From positions 2,356,001-2,420,000 of the forward strand of contig JADKGX010000001.1 in NCBI GenBank assembly GCA_016722065.1: a stretch of 64,000 nt of DNA. Reading direction: 5' to 3'. The DNA comes from Planctomycetota bacterium (GTDB taxonomy: Bacteria; Planctomycetota; UBA8742; UBA2392). The position numbers were made by a program, and so were the translations under genes. This document shows positions 24,985-34,295 of this stretch, piece by piece. Under the pieces are notes generated by a model. It had not been told where the DNA came from and made no database searches. It was given only the letters and a program-made list of their open reading frames with translations. Positions within the stretch are counted from its first letter, which is position 1. Each line of letters opens with the position of its first letter.

Positions 24985-25902
24985 CTAGAACTCCCAGCCG
25001 AACACAAAGTAGAACTTGAACGCCGGGGAATGGCCGCCGACACCAAAGAAGGGAACCAGGTTCAAATGTGCCTGTGGGGAAGGCCGGATTTGAATGCTGG
25101 GGCCGGTGATGTGGCTGTCTTCGAAATCCCAGCGGTTGTCGGCGCTGTCTTCGAACTCGGATTGGTGCTCCCAGCCGATGGCCAGCAAGGAGTCAATCAC
25201 CGTGTAGCTGATCGCGGCCGTGAACGCGAAGTTGTTGTTGTGGTCGCCGCCCAATACGTGCTCATAGACCAGGTTTACGCCCCAGTGCAGGCGCGGGATA
25301 ATCGAATCACCCAGCAACAGCTTGACCTCTACGCTGTCGAAATCGTGGTTGTGAATGGCGTACTCGAAGTACAGCGTCGGGTTGCTGTAAATCTTGCCCC
25401 AATCCATGAACGCCCAGCGCAGTTCGAACTTTTCCTCGGCCAACTCCAGCTCGCCTTCTCTGCCGGTCTTTGCCAGCACCAGGTAGGCGTCAAACTGAAA
25501 GCGATAGGGCAGCCCGAACTCAAGTTCGGTTTGCCATTCGTTCTCGACGGCTTCGTCGCCATGGTTGCTGCGTCGCGGACCCTTGTGGATCGACCAGATT
25601 TCAAAGTCGATCTGCCCCTCGGGGCGAACATACTGGCGCGTACGGTTGAAGCGTCGGTGCGCCGACCAGCGGGGCTGGCCATAGCTTCCGATGCGTTCTT
25701 CTTCTTTCAGCTTGGCCTCGAAGCCGGGCACTTTGATGGCTGGTGCGTCCCAGGAATGCGTGCCTGCTGGCTTGGTGCCTTCAGCCTCGCCCTCGGACTT
25801 GTTCTTGGCTTCCGCAGCGGGGTCCACGGGCTCGGCATGAACGGCTGCGCACAGACAGGTGCACAACAGCAGCAGGATGGCAGGGGGTGAAAAACAGTGC
25901 AT
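24985..25902 (-). CDS. Predicted outer-membrane beta-barrel protein
   Basis: 305 residues with a signal peptide (PPAILLLLCTCLCAAVHAEP). The start at 25902 is chosen for this signal and for AGGAAGAG 6 nt upstream; the frame continues upstream without sense. The mature part has alternating amphipathic strands rich in Trp, Tyr and Phe (RFQFDAYLVLAK, HWGVNLVYEHVLGG, FKFYFVFGWEF) and ends in Phe, the usual signal for barrel insertion. Family unknown. The adjoining TonB-like gene suggests a transport context, but no plug domain is present. Confidence 0.65.
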   Translation of the reverse strand: MHCFSPPAILLLLCTCLCAAVHAEPVDPAAEAKNKSEGEAEGTKPAGTHSWDAPAIKVPGFEAKLKEEERIGSYGQPRWSAHRRFNRTRQYVRPEGQIDFEIWSIHKGPRRSNHGDEAVENEWQTELEFGLPYRFQFDAYLVLAKTGREGELELAEEKFELRWAFMDWGKIYSNPTLYFEYAIHNHDFDSVEVKLLLGDSIIPRLHWGVNLVYEHVLGGDHNNNFAFTAAISYTVIDSLLAIGWEHQSEFEDSADNRWDFEDSHITGPSIQIRPSPQAHLNLVPFFGVGGHSPAFKFYFVFGWEF

Positions 25903-26101
25903 TTCAACTCTTCCTGGTTGGATTGATGCTGGTGGGGGCGTCGCAAAGAGGTTCCAGGCCAAGCCATGTTCTGACCATGAAAAGTGTTGTGGCACATGGC
26001 CCCTGGCAGCCAGGTTTGAAAGGGCCGTTGGCCTTGGTGCTGGCGCCCGCGTTGCCAGCGTGGCCCGCTGGGGCTATTGTCGCGCGCGATCAGGAGAGGT
26101 C

Positions 26102-27799
26102 ATGAGCCAGCCGCAGCCCGCTGCCGAAGCTTCGTCACGTTTTGCCACCCAAATCACTGCCGCGCGCAAACAGGTTCCTGCGTGGCTGGAAAACGTCGTC
26201 GCGCATAACGCGATCATCGAAGAGCACCGCAAGACCAGCGAGAAACTGCGCAACGGCGGCGGCCCCAAGGCGATTGAAAAGAAGCGTGCCGCAGGCCTGC
26301 TTGCCCCGCGCGACCGCGTACGCCGCCTGCTGGATCAAGGCAGCACATGGCTGGAGTACGGCCTGTATGGCGGCCTGGGTATGTACGACGAGTGGGGCAT
26401 TCCCAGCGCCAATGTGATTACGGGCGTAGGCATGGTGAAGGGTCGGCAAGTGATGGTGGTTGCCAACGACAGCACCATCAAGGCAGGCGCGTTCTGCCCC
26501 ATGACCAGCAAGAAAGTGCTGCGCGCACAGCGTGTGGCCATGGAGAACAAGCTGCCACTGGTGTACCTGGTGGACAGCGCGGGCGTGTTTCTGCCGCTGC
26601 AGGACGAAGTGTTTCCTGACAAGGACGATTTCGGCAAGGTGTTTGATTACGCCGCTCGAATCAGCGCCATGGCGATTCCGCAGATTGCGGCCGTGATGGG
26701 CCTGTGTGTCGCCGGCGGTGCCTACCTGCCCGTGATGTGCGACCACGTGCTGATGACTGAAGGCAGCGGCATGTACCTGGCGGCCGCAGCCCTGGCCCGC
26801 GCGGCCAAGACTGCTGCCGCTGACGTAACCAACGAGGAAATCGGCGGCGCCCGCGTGCATGCCGAAAAATCAGGCACGGCCGATTACGTGCTGAAAACGG
26901 ACGAAGAGTGCATCGACAAGATTCGCGAACTGGTGGGCATGATGGCGCAGCGGCCCAAGGCTCCTTTTGACCGCATCGATGCAAAGCCACCGGCCTATGA
27001 CACTGCGGAACTCAAGGGCTTGGTGCAGCCTTCGGGTGCGGCTGGCTACGACATGCATGAAGTGATTGCCCGGTTGGCCGACGAAAGCGCGTTTTCGGAA
27101 TACAAGCCCGACTACGGCAAGACACTGCTTTGCGGTTACGCCCGCATGGGCGGCTTTGCCGTGGGCATTGTGGCCAACCAGAAGGAAACCATCCGCAACA
27201 AGGACAAACCCTGGGAAACAGGCGGCGTGATCTACCACGATGCCGCCGACAAAGCCGCGCGCTTTATCATGGATTGCAACCAGCTGAAGGTTCCGCTGGT
27301 GTTTCTGCATGATGTAAACGGCTTCATGGTCGGCCCGGAAAGCGAACACAACGGTATCATCCGCAAGGGCGCCAAGATGGTGAACGCCATGGCCAATTCT
27401 GTGGTGCCGAAAATCAGCATTATCATCGGCGGCAGCTTTGGCGCAGGTCACTACGCGATGTGCGGGCGCGCCTATCGGCCGCGTTACATTGCGGCATGGC
27501 CCAACGCGCGCTATGCGGTCATGGGTGGCGATGCGGCCAGCAGCACCCTGCTGACGCTGCAAGTATCCAAGATGCAGGCGCAGGGCAAGGAAGTGTCCGA
27601 ATCCGAAAAGCAGGCCTTGCTGGCTGACATCCGGAAACGCTACACAGACGCCATGGCGCCGGCCTATGGTGCCGCGCGGTTGTGGCTGGATGCGATCATT
27701 GAGCCCACCGAAACGCGCGACGTGATCATTCAGGCCCTGGAGATGGCCGCCAACAACCCCGAAGTTGGGGTTTACAACACTGGCGTGCTGCAGACTTGA
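26102..27799 (+). CDS. Acyl-CoA carboxylase, carboxyltransferase (beta) subunit
   Basis: 565 residues, two crotonase-like carboxyltransferase halves. Landmarks follow methylcrotonoyl-CoA carboxylase beta closely: GVGMVKGRQVMVVANDSTIK, LPLVYLVDSAGVFLP, MGLCVAGGAYLPVMCDH, EEIGGARVHAEKSGTADY, then HDVNGFMVG and GGSFGAGHYAMCGRAYRPR. It transfers CO2 from biotin to an acyl-CoA (3-methylcrotonoyl-, geranoyl- or propionyl-CoA). No biotin carboxylase or biotin carrier gene is adjacent, which is unusual. AGGAGAGG directly precedes the ATG at 26102. Substrate specificity is not certain. Confidence 0.88.
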   Translation: MSQPQPAAEASSRFATQITAARKQVPAWLENVVAHNAIIEEHRKTSEKLRNGGGPKAIEKKRAAGLLAPRDRVRRLLDQGSTWLEYGLYGGLGMYDEWGIPSANVITGVGMVKGRQVMVVANDSTIKAGAFCPMTSKKVLRAQRVAMENKLPLVYLVDSAGVFLPLQDEVFPDKDDFGKVFDYAARISAMAIPQIAAVMGLCVAGGAYLPVMCDHVLMTEGSGMYLAAAALARAAKTAAADVTNEEIGGARVHAEKSGTADYVLKTDEECIDKIRELVGMMAQRPKAPFDRIDAKPPAYDTAELKGLVQPSGAAGYDMHEVIARLADESAFSEYKPDYGKTLLCGYARMGGFAVGIVANQKETIRNKDKPWETGGVIYHDAADKAARFIMDCNQLKVPLVFLHDVNGFMVGPESEHNGIIRKGAKMVNAMANSVVPKISIIIGGSFGAGHYAMCGRAYRPRYIAAWPNARYAVMGGDAASSTLLTLQVSKMQAQGKEVSESEKQALLADIRKRYTDAMAPAYGAARLWLDAIIEPTETRDVIIQALEMAANNPEVGVYNTGVLQT

Positions 27800-27946
27800 A
27801 AGCCGGCCGCCGTGTGCGCCAATCGGGCTGGGGCTGTGGCTGAAGGCGGACCTGGTCACATTCAGCGAAGTGATGCGAATTGCATGGAGTGCACAGCACC
27901 GATTTCGTTATCCTGTCGGTTCAGGGCAGGGGCCCGGGAGTTGCTG

Positions 27947-28951
27947 ATGTTGCCGGCACGCTGTGCATTGTTGCTTTCCATGTTGGCCGCCATGGCGCCG
28001 CTGCTGGCGGGCCAGGATGTCGGCCAGATGGCGCCCAATTTCGCTTTTTCCAAATCCTGGAATCTGCTGGGCGAAGTCAAGGACCTGGCCGCCATGCAGG
28101 GCCGCCCGGTGTTAGTAGAACATTGGGCAACCTGGTGCCCGCCCTGCGTTGCCAATGTACCCCACATGAACGAACTGCACGACCAGTATGGCCCGCGCGG
28201 GCTGGTCATCATTGCGGTCAGTAACGAATACGTTTCTGCCATTGACGGTTTCATCAAGCGCTATGGCTTGCGATATCCGGTTGTGCAGTCGACCAGCGCT
28301 GCGGGGCTTTACGACGTGGATTCGATTCCGCGCGCGTTTTTGATCGATGCCACGGGCCGCATCACCTGGACCGGCCATCCCGGCCAGCTGACAGGTGCAC
28401 AGATTGAGCCGCTTCTCACCGCAACCGGGGGCAGTGGCAACGTGATACCTGACCCCCAAGGCGCGGCTTCGAACGCCGGCCTTTGGTTTGGCCTGATTGG
28501 CGCGCTGGCAGTCGTCATGCTGGGTGCCTTGGGTTGGGTGTGGTGGAAGACCAGTGATCGCTCTGTACGGCCGGCTGTTGCCTATACGCCGGCATATCCT
28601 GCGCAGGTGCCGCCGGCTGGGGCGCCGCCACCGGGCAACTTGCCTCCAGGTGCAGCCCCGGCAGGTTCGTATCCACCGCCAATGCCTGATGCGGCGCCAG
28701 TTGCCCCGCAGCAGGATAAACAGCCTGCTTCTTCGGGCAGCCAGGCCGCGTACCTTGGCAAGGGCGGCCAGGGCAAGACGATCCGGCTGACCCCCTCGGG
28801 TCGCTTTCCGACGGTGCCATATGCTCCGCAGGCCGAGCAGCAACTGCACCCTGAACCAGAACTGGAAATGCCGGAATATCCGCCCGCACCTTCAGCACCC
28901 CCGGTGCAGTTCAAGCCGTTTCACCCGGGCGGGCCACCCCAGATGCGTTAG
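27947..28951 (+). CDS. TlpA-like thioredoxin with TM segment and Pro-rich tail
   Basis: 334 residues. After a signal peptide, a thioredoxin-fold domain (residues 25-150) carries the redox motif WCPPC (C64, C67) in VEHWATWCPPC and a cis-Pro segment DSIPRAFLID, typical of TlpA/ResA periplasmic oxidoreductases. A TM helix follows (about 162-180), then a roughly 150-residue Pro/Ala/Gln-rich tail predicted to lie on the cytoplasmic side. The tail is not part of known TlpA proteins and may bind a partner. GGGAG lies 6 nt before the ATG. Confidence 0.8.
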   Translation: MLPARCALLLSMLAAMAPLLAGQDVGQMAPNFAFSKSWNLLGEVKDLAAMQGRPVLVEHWATWCPPCVANVPHMNELHDQYGPRGLVIIAVSNEYVSAIDGFIKRYGLRYPVVQSTSAAGLYDVDSIPRAFLIDATGRITWTGHPGQLTGAQIEPLLTATGGSGNVIPDPQGAASNAGLWFGLIGALAVVMLGALGWVWWKTSDRSVRPAVAYTPAYPAQVPPAGAPPPGNLPPGAAPAGSYPPPMPDAAPVAPQQDKQPASSGSQAAYLGKGGQGKTIRLTPSGRFPTVPYAPQAEQQLHPEPELEMPEYPPAPSAPPVQFKPFHPGGPPQMR

Positions 28952-29032
28952 CATTTGCGTTGAAGCGCGGCTTGGCCACTTGTGCTTTGGCGTTGCGCCC
29001 CGATAATGAGCGCAACTTTGAGAGGTTCGCCT

Positions 29033-29446
29033 ATGGGTTATGACCCGCGGCTGTTTGAGCGCGTGCTCGACGCCCTCGCCCGCAAGGATGGCTGGTCCGA
29101 AAAAGACATGTTCGGGGGTCGCGTTTGTATACGCGGCGGACGCCCTTTCATTGGCACGCTTTCGGACGGTGTGATCGCCTTGTGCGATGACGAATCCCGT
29201 GCGCGGCACCTTCAACTCAAGCACTGCTCGCCGTTTCTGGTCAACGGCACGGAACAGCCTGGCTGGGTCAAGGTCTCGCTGGAAGCCCTCAAGACTGCCA
29301 AGCAGCTTTCACGCTGGGTCGAGGCCAGCTACACGCTGGTGGGCACCCTGCCACCTCCCAAGGTCGAGCCCAAAAAGGCGCCGGCCAAAAAGGCCGCCGC
29401 CAAGGCAAAGCCGAAACCAAAGCCAAAAGCGAAATCCAAACGCTAG
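29033..29446 (+). CDS. TfoX N-terminal domain protein with Lys-rich tail
   Basis: 137 residues. DMFGGRVCIRGGRPFIGTL, then ARHLQLKH and the terminal KQLSRWVEASYTLVG, fit the TfoX/Sxy N-terminal domain (YjhX/TfoX_N); the C-terminal TfoX domain is absent. The last 25 residues are KPKPKAK-type repeats that could bind nucleic acid. GAGAGG precedes the ATG by 7 nt. The role of stand-alone TfoX_N proteins is not established. A second, shorter copy is at 45699-46022. Confidence 0.65.
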   Translation: MGYDPRLFERVLDALARKDGWSEKDMFGGRVCIRGGRPFIGTLSDGVIALCDDESRARHLQLKHCSPFLVNGTEQPGWVKVSLEALKTAKQLSRWVEASYTLVGTLPPPKVEPKKAPAKKAAAKAKPKPKPKAKSKR

Positions 29447-29560
29447 CTGCAACCCGTTGCATCAGCACTGTTTAGAAGGCCAACAAATCACGCTGGAAGT
29501 TCGGCGTGCTGGCTGGCGTTTGCTATAGTGCAGCTCGCTCACGGGGCTGAGGAGAATGCA

Positions 29561-30118
29561 ATGATACGCCTCATGCTGTTGACGGTTCTGGTGCTTGGCG
29601 CAGCCGGCCTTCGTGCCGAAGTTGTCGCCGAATACAACGACGACGTAGAACTGCGCGACCACGAAACCATTCGCTATCGGGTGGACATCGATTACGGCCT
29701 GGGCACTTCGGTCGATGTCGATATCTATGTTCGCGGCCTTTGGGCACCCCCGCGCGTTCGCGTACTGGACAGCCGCAAGAAAGAAGTGAAAGACGAGCGC
29801 GACACCAGCGGCGACTGGATACTGGACTTCGACTTCCGCGCGATCGATGAGCACGACCACTACTACATCGAAGTCGACAGCGCCTGGCCGGGGCACGAGA
29901 TCAAGCTGGATGTGTTCCTGAAGGTCAATGCCGCTGCCACCGACAATGCCGACGCGACCTTCAGCTTCAACAAGTACTACATTGATTACGACAACAGCGA
30001 CCACAACGGCTGCGCGGCATCCGCTGCTTCGCCGACGTGGGCGCTCTTGCCGGTAGGCCTGTTTGGCGCTCTGGCCCTGGGCCGGCGTCGCCGCAAGCTG
30101 GCACGGCAGAGCGCATGA
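29561..30118 (+). CDS. Exported acidic protein with MYXO-CTERM-like tail
   Basis: 185 residues: a signal peptide (MIRLMLLTVLVLGAAGLRA), an Asp/Tyr-rich beta domain (YGLGTSVDVDIYVRGLW) and a C-terminal sorting-type tail. The tail is GCAASAAS, then a hydrophobic segment WALLPVGLFGALALG, then RRRRK. This order (Cys, TM, Arg cluster) matches MYXO-CTERM-like signals, where Cys is processed for surface display. GGAG lies 6 nt upstream of ATG 29561. The next gene overlaps it by ATGA. The function is unknown. Confidence 0.65.
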   Translation: MIRLMLLTVLVLGAAGLRAEVVAEYNDDVELRDHETIRYRVDIDYGLGTSVDVDIYVRGLWAPPRVRVLDSRKKEVKDERDTSGDWILDFDFRAIDEHDHYYIEVDSAWPGHEIKLDVFLKVNAAATDNADATFSFNKYYIDYDNSDHNGCAASAASPTWALLPVGLFGALALGRRRRKLARQSA

Positions 30119-30666
30119 GCAGTGACCCGGAACTGGCACAGGCTTTTCTGCATTCCAGCCTGGCCCGCTTTGAGGCCCTGAAGCAACTTGGTGACGGCGC
30201 GCTGGCACAGGTCAGCGCGCCGCAGCTTTTTGTGCGGCCGGGAGCGGGCCAGAACAGCATTGCGATTCTGGTCCAGCATCTGCACGGCAACATGCTTTCG
30301 CGCTGGACGGATTTTCTGACCAGCGACGGGGAGAAGGCAAGCCGCACCCGCGACGCCGAATTCGAGCCCGGCGTGCAGGACCCTGTCCGCTTGCTGCAAC
30401 TCTGGCAGGAGGGCTGGCAGTGCACCTTTGCGGCGTTGCGTGCCTTGCAGCCACAGGACGTTGCCGCCACCGTGCACATTCGCGGCGAGCCGCTGACGGT
30501 GATGGATGCGTTGATCCGGCAAGTGGCGCACTACGGCTACCATGTGGGCCAAATTGTGCAGTTGGCGCGCGGGCAGGTGGGGGCTGCGTTTCAAAGCCTA
30601 AGCATCGCGCGCGGGCAAAGCACGCAATACAAACCGCAGGCCCGGGCCGGTGGCCGCAAGGAATAG
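30115..30666 (+). CDS. DUF1572 / DinB-like protein
   Basis: 183 residues. SIAILVQHLHGNMLSRWTDF, then LTSDGEKASRTRDAEFE and HYGYHVGQIV, match DUF1572, a four-helix DinB-superfamily domain with metal-binding His residues (in QHLHGN and HYGYHVGQ). Some relatives are thiol transferases, but no function is known for this subgroup. It overlaps the preceding gene by ATGA and ends one base before the convergent caspase-like gene stop. Confidence 0.78.
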   Translation: MSSDPELAQAFLHSSLARFEALKQLGDGALAQVSAPQLFVRPGAGQNSIAILVQHLHGNMLSRWTDFLTSDGEKASRTRDAEFEPGVQDPVRLLQLWQEGWQCTFAALRALQPQDVAATVHIRGEPLTVMDALIRQVAHYGYHVGQIVQLARGQVGAAFQSLSIARGQSTQYKPQARAGGRKE

Positions 30667-31782
30667 CTATTTGGTTTCCTTCTTGGCGGGCAACCGAATG
30701 CGCTTGCGCGGCACGTACTCGTCGTCGGTTGCCGGGTAACCCTCATAGTGAATCAGGTGCAGTCCCAGGCGATTCTGCATCACTTTGGCCTTGTACCAGG
30801 TTCCGTCCCAATCCACTTCCACGACCGTGCCGCCTTCAAACAGTTTGGGTTTGTAGGCGCGGGCCTGTTTTTCCTCGATCCAGCGGTCCCACTTTTTGTC
30901 CCAGCCCAGCCAGGTCACCAGTAACTTGCCATCCTTGGAATCCAGGACCTTCACCTTCCACCATTCGCCTTCGTCCTGCGCTTCCAGGCGTTCGCCTGCG
31001 CGGGCGGGTTTTTTGTCGCCGGCCTTGGCCATGCTGCAGCGGGCGTTGAATCCGCGGCTGCCGGAACACGAAAGCTGTTCTTCGCAAAAGGCCATTTCGG
31101 CTTCGGCCCAGTTGGCGGTTTCCTGAAAGGTGACACTGCCGTCGCCGTTGGCGTCCAGCAGTGCGTTGCCTTCATACATGTCGACCAGGCACTGGGTGAA
31201 CGTCCAGTTGCCAGTGCTGCGGCTGGCCGCCTGCACGCTGGCAAGCACGCCCCACTGCTTGGTCGTTTTCAGCGATTGCACCACGGTTTGAAAAGCGCCG
31301 CTGTGGCAGCAATCGGCTGTCAGCAGCACCGTCTTGCCCTTGAAGTCCCTTTCGATCAGGGCCACTACATCGGCGACGTTCCAGCGCGTTTTGGGTTTGG
31401 CCCCCAGGCTGTCGTAGCAGACCAGGCTGACCGTGCGTTGTTCGTCCTGCAGGTCGCGCGCCCCGTGCCCGGCGTAATAGAAAATCAGCGTCTCGTCTTC
31501 TGCGCTTGCGGCCAGTAGTTCGGACAACTTCTGTTCCATGGCCTGGCGGGTTGCTTCAGCGTTCTTGAGAAACACCAGCTTGTCCTCTGTCACTCCGCGC
31601 TTTTTCAGCGCCGCGATCATGTTTGCGTCCACGCGGCCTTCGTCAGGCCACGTGGCCAACTTGTCGTCCTGAAAGTTCAAGATGCCCACGGCAAACACGC
31701 GCGTCTTTGCGGGGTCCCAGGCCGGGTCCTGGGCCAGAAGCGCGGAAGCAAACAGGCAGGCAAGCAGCATCCAATACCGCAT
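30667..31782 (-). CDS. Secreted caspase-like protein with EF-hand and tandem Tudor-like domains
   Basis: 371 residues, starting at MRYWMLLACLFASALLAQ (signal peptide; AGGA upstream). A peptidase C14-like domain spans about residues 25-200, with His106 in FYYAGHGARD and Cys159 in TADCCHSGAF, the His/Cys dyad. A perfect EF-hand loop follows at 210-221 (DANGDGSVTFQE; ligands at 1, 3, 5, 7, 9, 12). Two similar C-terminal units (about 272-305 and 325-355; WWKVKVLDSKDGKLLVTWLG and WYKAKVMQNRLGLHLIHYEG) look like Tudor-knot/Agenet-type folds. Calcium control of a periplasmic or secreted protease is a plausible inference. It is last in a minus-strand run with the lipoprotein gene. Confidence 0.8.
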   Translation of the reverse strand: MRYWMLLACLFASALLAQDPAWDPAKTRVFAVGILNFQDDKLATWPDEGRVDANMIAALKKRGVTEDKLVFLKNAEATRQAMEQKLSELLAASAEDETLIFYYAGHGARDLQDEQRTVSLVCYDSLGAKPKTRWNVADVVALIERDFKGKTVLLTADCCHSGAFQTVVQSLKTTKQWGVLASVQAASRSTGNWTFTQCLVDMYEGNALLDANGDGSVTFQETANWAEAEMAFCEEQLSCSGSRGFNARCSMAKAGDKKPARAGERLEAQDEGEWWKVKVLDSKDGKLLVTWLGWDKKWDRWIEEKQARAYKPKLFEGGTVVEVDWDGTWYKAKVMQNRLGLHLIHYEGYPATDDEYVPRKRIRLPAKKETK

Positions 31783-31846
31783 GGAATTGTCCTGTAGGGA
31801 TGAAAACAGCATAGCAAAACCAAAATCGGCGCAGCGGCCGTGGCCG

Positions 31847-32404
31847 CTAGCGCACGCCCAGCTCCTGCAGGGCATCGCGTGCCAGTGCTTCCGTAAAGCC
31901 TTCCAGGCGGCGGCGAATGAACCTTGCTTCGCCCATGGCGCCACCTTCTTCGGGCGGTTTTTCGAACAACAGAAATTCGCGAGCAGCGGTGGCGCGTGCG
32001 ACTTCACGGTCCTGGCGGGTATCGACCATGATCAGCGTCAATTCCATGCGGTATTTGCCGGTCGTGCGCAGCGCAAGCGCGTCGTATTGCGTAATCGCCG
32101 GGTACAGCACAAAGCGCGGCCGGCCTTGCGTGACTACGGCCAGCCGCTGCATGCGCAAGCCAGCCAGCAATGCAGCCTGGGCAACCAGTGACAAGTCGAC
32201 TTCCTGCACTTCCAGGGGGTCGTCGCCACCCAGCATGTCGCCCACGTACATTTCCGGCACGCGCAGTGAAACGCCGGCCAGGTTCTGCACGGGTTGCAGA
32301 TCGATGGTATCGGGCGAATCCGGCCCCGGTTGCAACGCCAGTCCGCCCGAGGAAGCACAGGCGGAAAGCACCAGCAGCAGGCACAGAACCAGCTTAGCTT
32401 TCAT
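31847..32404 (-). CDS. Lipoprotein, hypothetical
   Basis: 185 residues. The signal peptide KLVLCLLLVLSAC has a lipobox LSAC (Cys about residue 16). The mature part resembles small outer-membrane-associated lipoproteins with a TolB-like strand pattern (GLRMQRLAVVTQGRPRFVLY, then YRMELTLIMVDTRQDREVA). The start at 32404 overlaps the end of the upstream gene by 11 bp, indicating coupling. The function is unknown. Confidence 0.65.
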   Translation of the reverse strand: MKAKLVLCLLLVLSACASSGGLALQPGPDSPDTIDLQPVQNLAGVSLRVPEMYVGDMLGGDDPLEVQEVDLSLVAQAALLAGLRMQRLAVVTQGRPRFVLYPAITQYDALALRTTGKYRMELTLIMVDTRQDREVARATAAREFLLFEKPPEEGGAMGEARFIRRRLEGFTEALARDALQELGVR

Positions 32405-33422
32405 CGCGATACTCCAGCCCGGCCAAAGCATGTTGCAGTATCCAGGCGACTTCGCACATTCCCACTATCGATTTGGGCAGTGTCAGCCCCCGTGCCAGAA
32501 ACACTGGCAGGTGCTGTGGGGCGCTGTCCGGGGCGGCGTGGGCCAGGGCCAGCTTGTCGTCACCAGTGGCAAATGCCCATCCGGGATGCAATTCGGCAAT
32601 CACGTCTCCAGCGGCCGGGCACGCCAGGCCAAGTTCGTTACGCCCCGCACCCGAAAGCACGCGGGAAAATGCCAGTTCCTGTCGCAATTGTTGCGCTATC
32701 TGTGGTGCCGCCTGCGGGCCGCAATGCACGTGCAACAGGCGGTGGTCGTGCGTTGTTCTTGTGCCCTTCAATGCAACGGGCGGGTGCATCGACGTCGCGG
32801 TGCACGTCGCCGTTGCGGCCAGCAGAATCACCACGCGGTCTCCCGCGGCATGCAGCAGCGGTCCAAGGGCCGCATCCAGCGCTGCCAGTGCCGCGGCACG
32901 GTGCGGAGGTGTGCACGTCAACAGCACGCCGCATTCCAGCCACACCAGCGAAACTCCTGCCCGCATGGCTTGCAGCGCAAAGGCCCAGGCCGTGTCGGCC
33001 AAACCACTGTCGCGCACCGGGGCGGGCAAGGCCTGAAGCAGGGGCGTGCGCAAGGTATCCGGCATCCAGGCCGGTCGTCCTTGTTCAAACCGGTGATGCA
33101 ACTCGGCTGTGGCGCCCACCGGCCCGCAACTTCCGGCGTAGGCGGCGCGCCGGCCTGGCCGCTGCACGGCCGCGCGCTGCCAAAATGCGGGTACTTCTAG
33201 AACACTCGCCTCGTCATGGGCCACAAGGTGCAACGAAGGAAGCAAACCAGTGGCCAGCGTGGCGCGGCGGGCCATCAAGCTGCCGCTGGCAATCGGCACC
33301 AGGGCGGCGGCAAAGTTCCCAGCCAATTCTCGCAGGTGGGGCAGAGTGGCTGCAAGCGTCTGCACGTCGCCCACGCTCAAGCCCGGAACGTCAATCACCA
33401 GCATGTCGCGCGCCTGGGCCAT
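32394..33422 (-). CDS. Alkaline-phosphatase-superfamily-like protein, probably degenerate
   Basis: 342 residues. The N-terminal MLVIDVPGLSVGDV with LPHLRELA, followed by SGSLMARRATLATGLLP, resembles the start of type I phosphodiesterase/nucleotide-pyrophosphatase proteins, where an Asp binds metal and a Ser/Thr is the nucleophile. The later DHG/H-x-H metal sites are not clear, so activity is doubtful. It has no signal peptide. It is coupled to the downstream lipoprotein gene by overlap and follows the methyltransferase by about 57 bp. It could also be an unrelated hypothetical protein. Confidence 0.45.
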   Translation of the reverse strand: MAQARDMLVIDVPGLSVGDVQTLAATLPHLRELAGNFAAALVPIASGSLMARRATLATGLLPSLHLVAHDEASVLEVPAFWQRAAVQRPGRRAAYAGSCGPVGATAELHHRFEQGRPAWMPDTLRTPLLQALPAPVRDSGLADTAWAFALQAMRAGVSLVWLECGVLLTCTPPHRAAALAALDAALGPLLHAAGDRVVILLAATATCTATSMHPPVALKGTRTTHDHRLLHVHCGPQAAPQIAQQLRQELAFSRVLSGAGRNELGLACPAAGDVIAELHPGWAFATGDDKLALAHAAPDSAPQHLPVFLARGLTLPKSIVGMCEVAWILQHALAGLEYRDES

Positions 33423-33479
33423 GGGTCAGTTATGAATCCAGTACCCGGGCCCGACAACCAGCAAGCAAGTGCCAGGTTT

Positions 33480-34295
33480 TCAAACCTTGCGGCTGACTAC
33501 TTCAAAGTAGTCGCAATCCAGAATCAGCGCACCGTCCTGGGCGCGGTTGCGGCTGGCAAAAAACTGCCGCAAGTCGGAGGTAAACGCGGCCTTGGTTTTG
33601 TCGTCGCTGTTCTGCATGACACGCACAGCCGGGCCAAAGAAGTTGAGAAAGATGTCCATCACCGCGTCCACACTTCGGAAGTACTGCCGAAAGGTGCGCA
33701 CCCGCGCACTGGAAACAGCGAGTGCAGGCCCGAACAGCTCATGCCAGCCGCTGGCCGTGCCCCAGCGAGTGCCCGGCTTGAGTCCCGGCGGGGGCGGGGC
33801 GTACTTGGAAAGTGTACGGAAGATGTCGCCGCCAAATCCCTCCGGCATCCACGATGCAACGGCGACCTTTCCCCCGGGTTTGGTAACGCGCTTGATTTCC
33901 GAGGCGGCGTGTTCCTGGTTGGGCGCGAACATGACCCCGAACGTGGAAAGAACAACATCGAAGCTATGGTCCGCAAAGGGCAGCTTCTGGGCGTCGCCTT
34001 CCAGAAACTCCGCCTGCACGCCATCAGCCTGGGCGCGGCGCCGCGCGTGTTCCAGCAGTGCCGGCACAAAGTCGATTCCCGTTACCTGGCACTGGCGGCG
34101 CGCTGCGACCAACGCGTTGTTGCCGCTGCCGCAGGCAATGTCCAGTACACGGTGGCCCGGGCTGGGGTCGGCTGATTCAACCAGCATTTCGGCCACGGGC
34201 ATCGTGGCCATGGCCAGCCGGTTGAAATCTCCGGTGGCCCAGGTCTGCTGCTGGCGCGAAGTGATGGCTGCGAAATCCGGCGCTTCTGCGGTCAT
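33480..34295 (-). CDS. SAM-dependent methyltransferase (UbiE-like class I)
   Basis: 271 residues. Motif I VLDIACGSGNNALVAARR, motif II/III FEVVLSTFGVMFAPNQEH-type region and EIKRVTKPGGKVAVASW place it in the class I methyltransferase_11/UbiE group. An AGGGGAAA Shine-Dalgarno precedes ATG 34295; translation further upstream is low-quality. Divergent from dnaB across 186 bp. The substrate is unknown. Confidence 0.82.
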   Translation of the reverse strand: MTAEAPDFAAITSRQQQTWATGDFNRLAMATMPVAEMLVESADPSPGHRVLDIACGSGNNALVAARRQCQVTGIDFVPALLEHARRRAQADGVQAEFLEGDAQKLPFADHSFDVVLSTFGVMFAPNQEHAASEIKRVTKPGGKVAVASWMPEGFGGDIFRTLSKYAPPPPGLKPGTRWGTASGWHELFGPALAVSSARVRTFRQYFRSVDAVMDIFLNFFGPAVRVMQNSDDKTKAAFTSDLRQFFASRNRAQDGALILDCDYFEVVSRKV

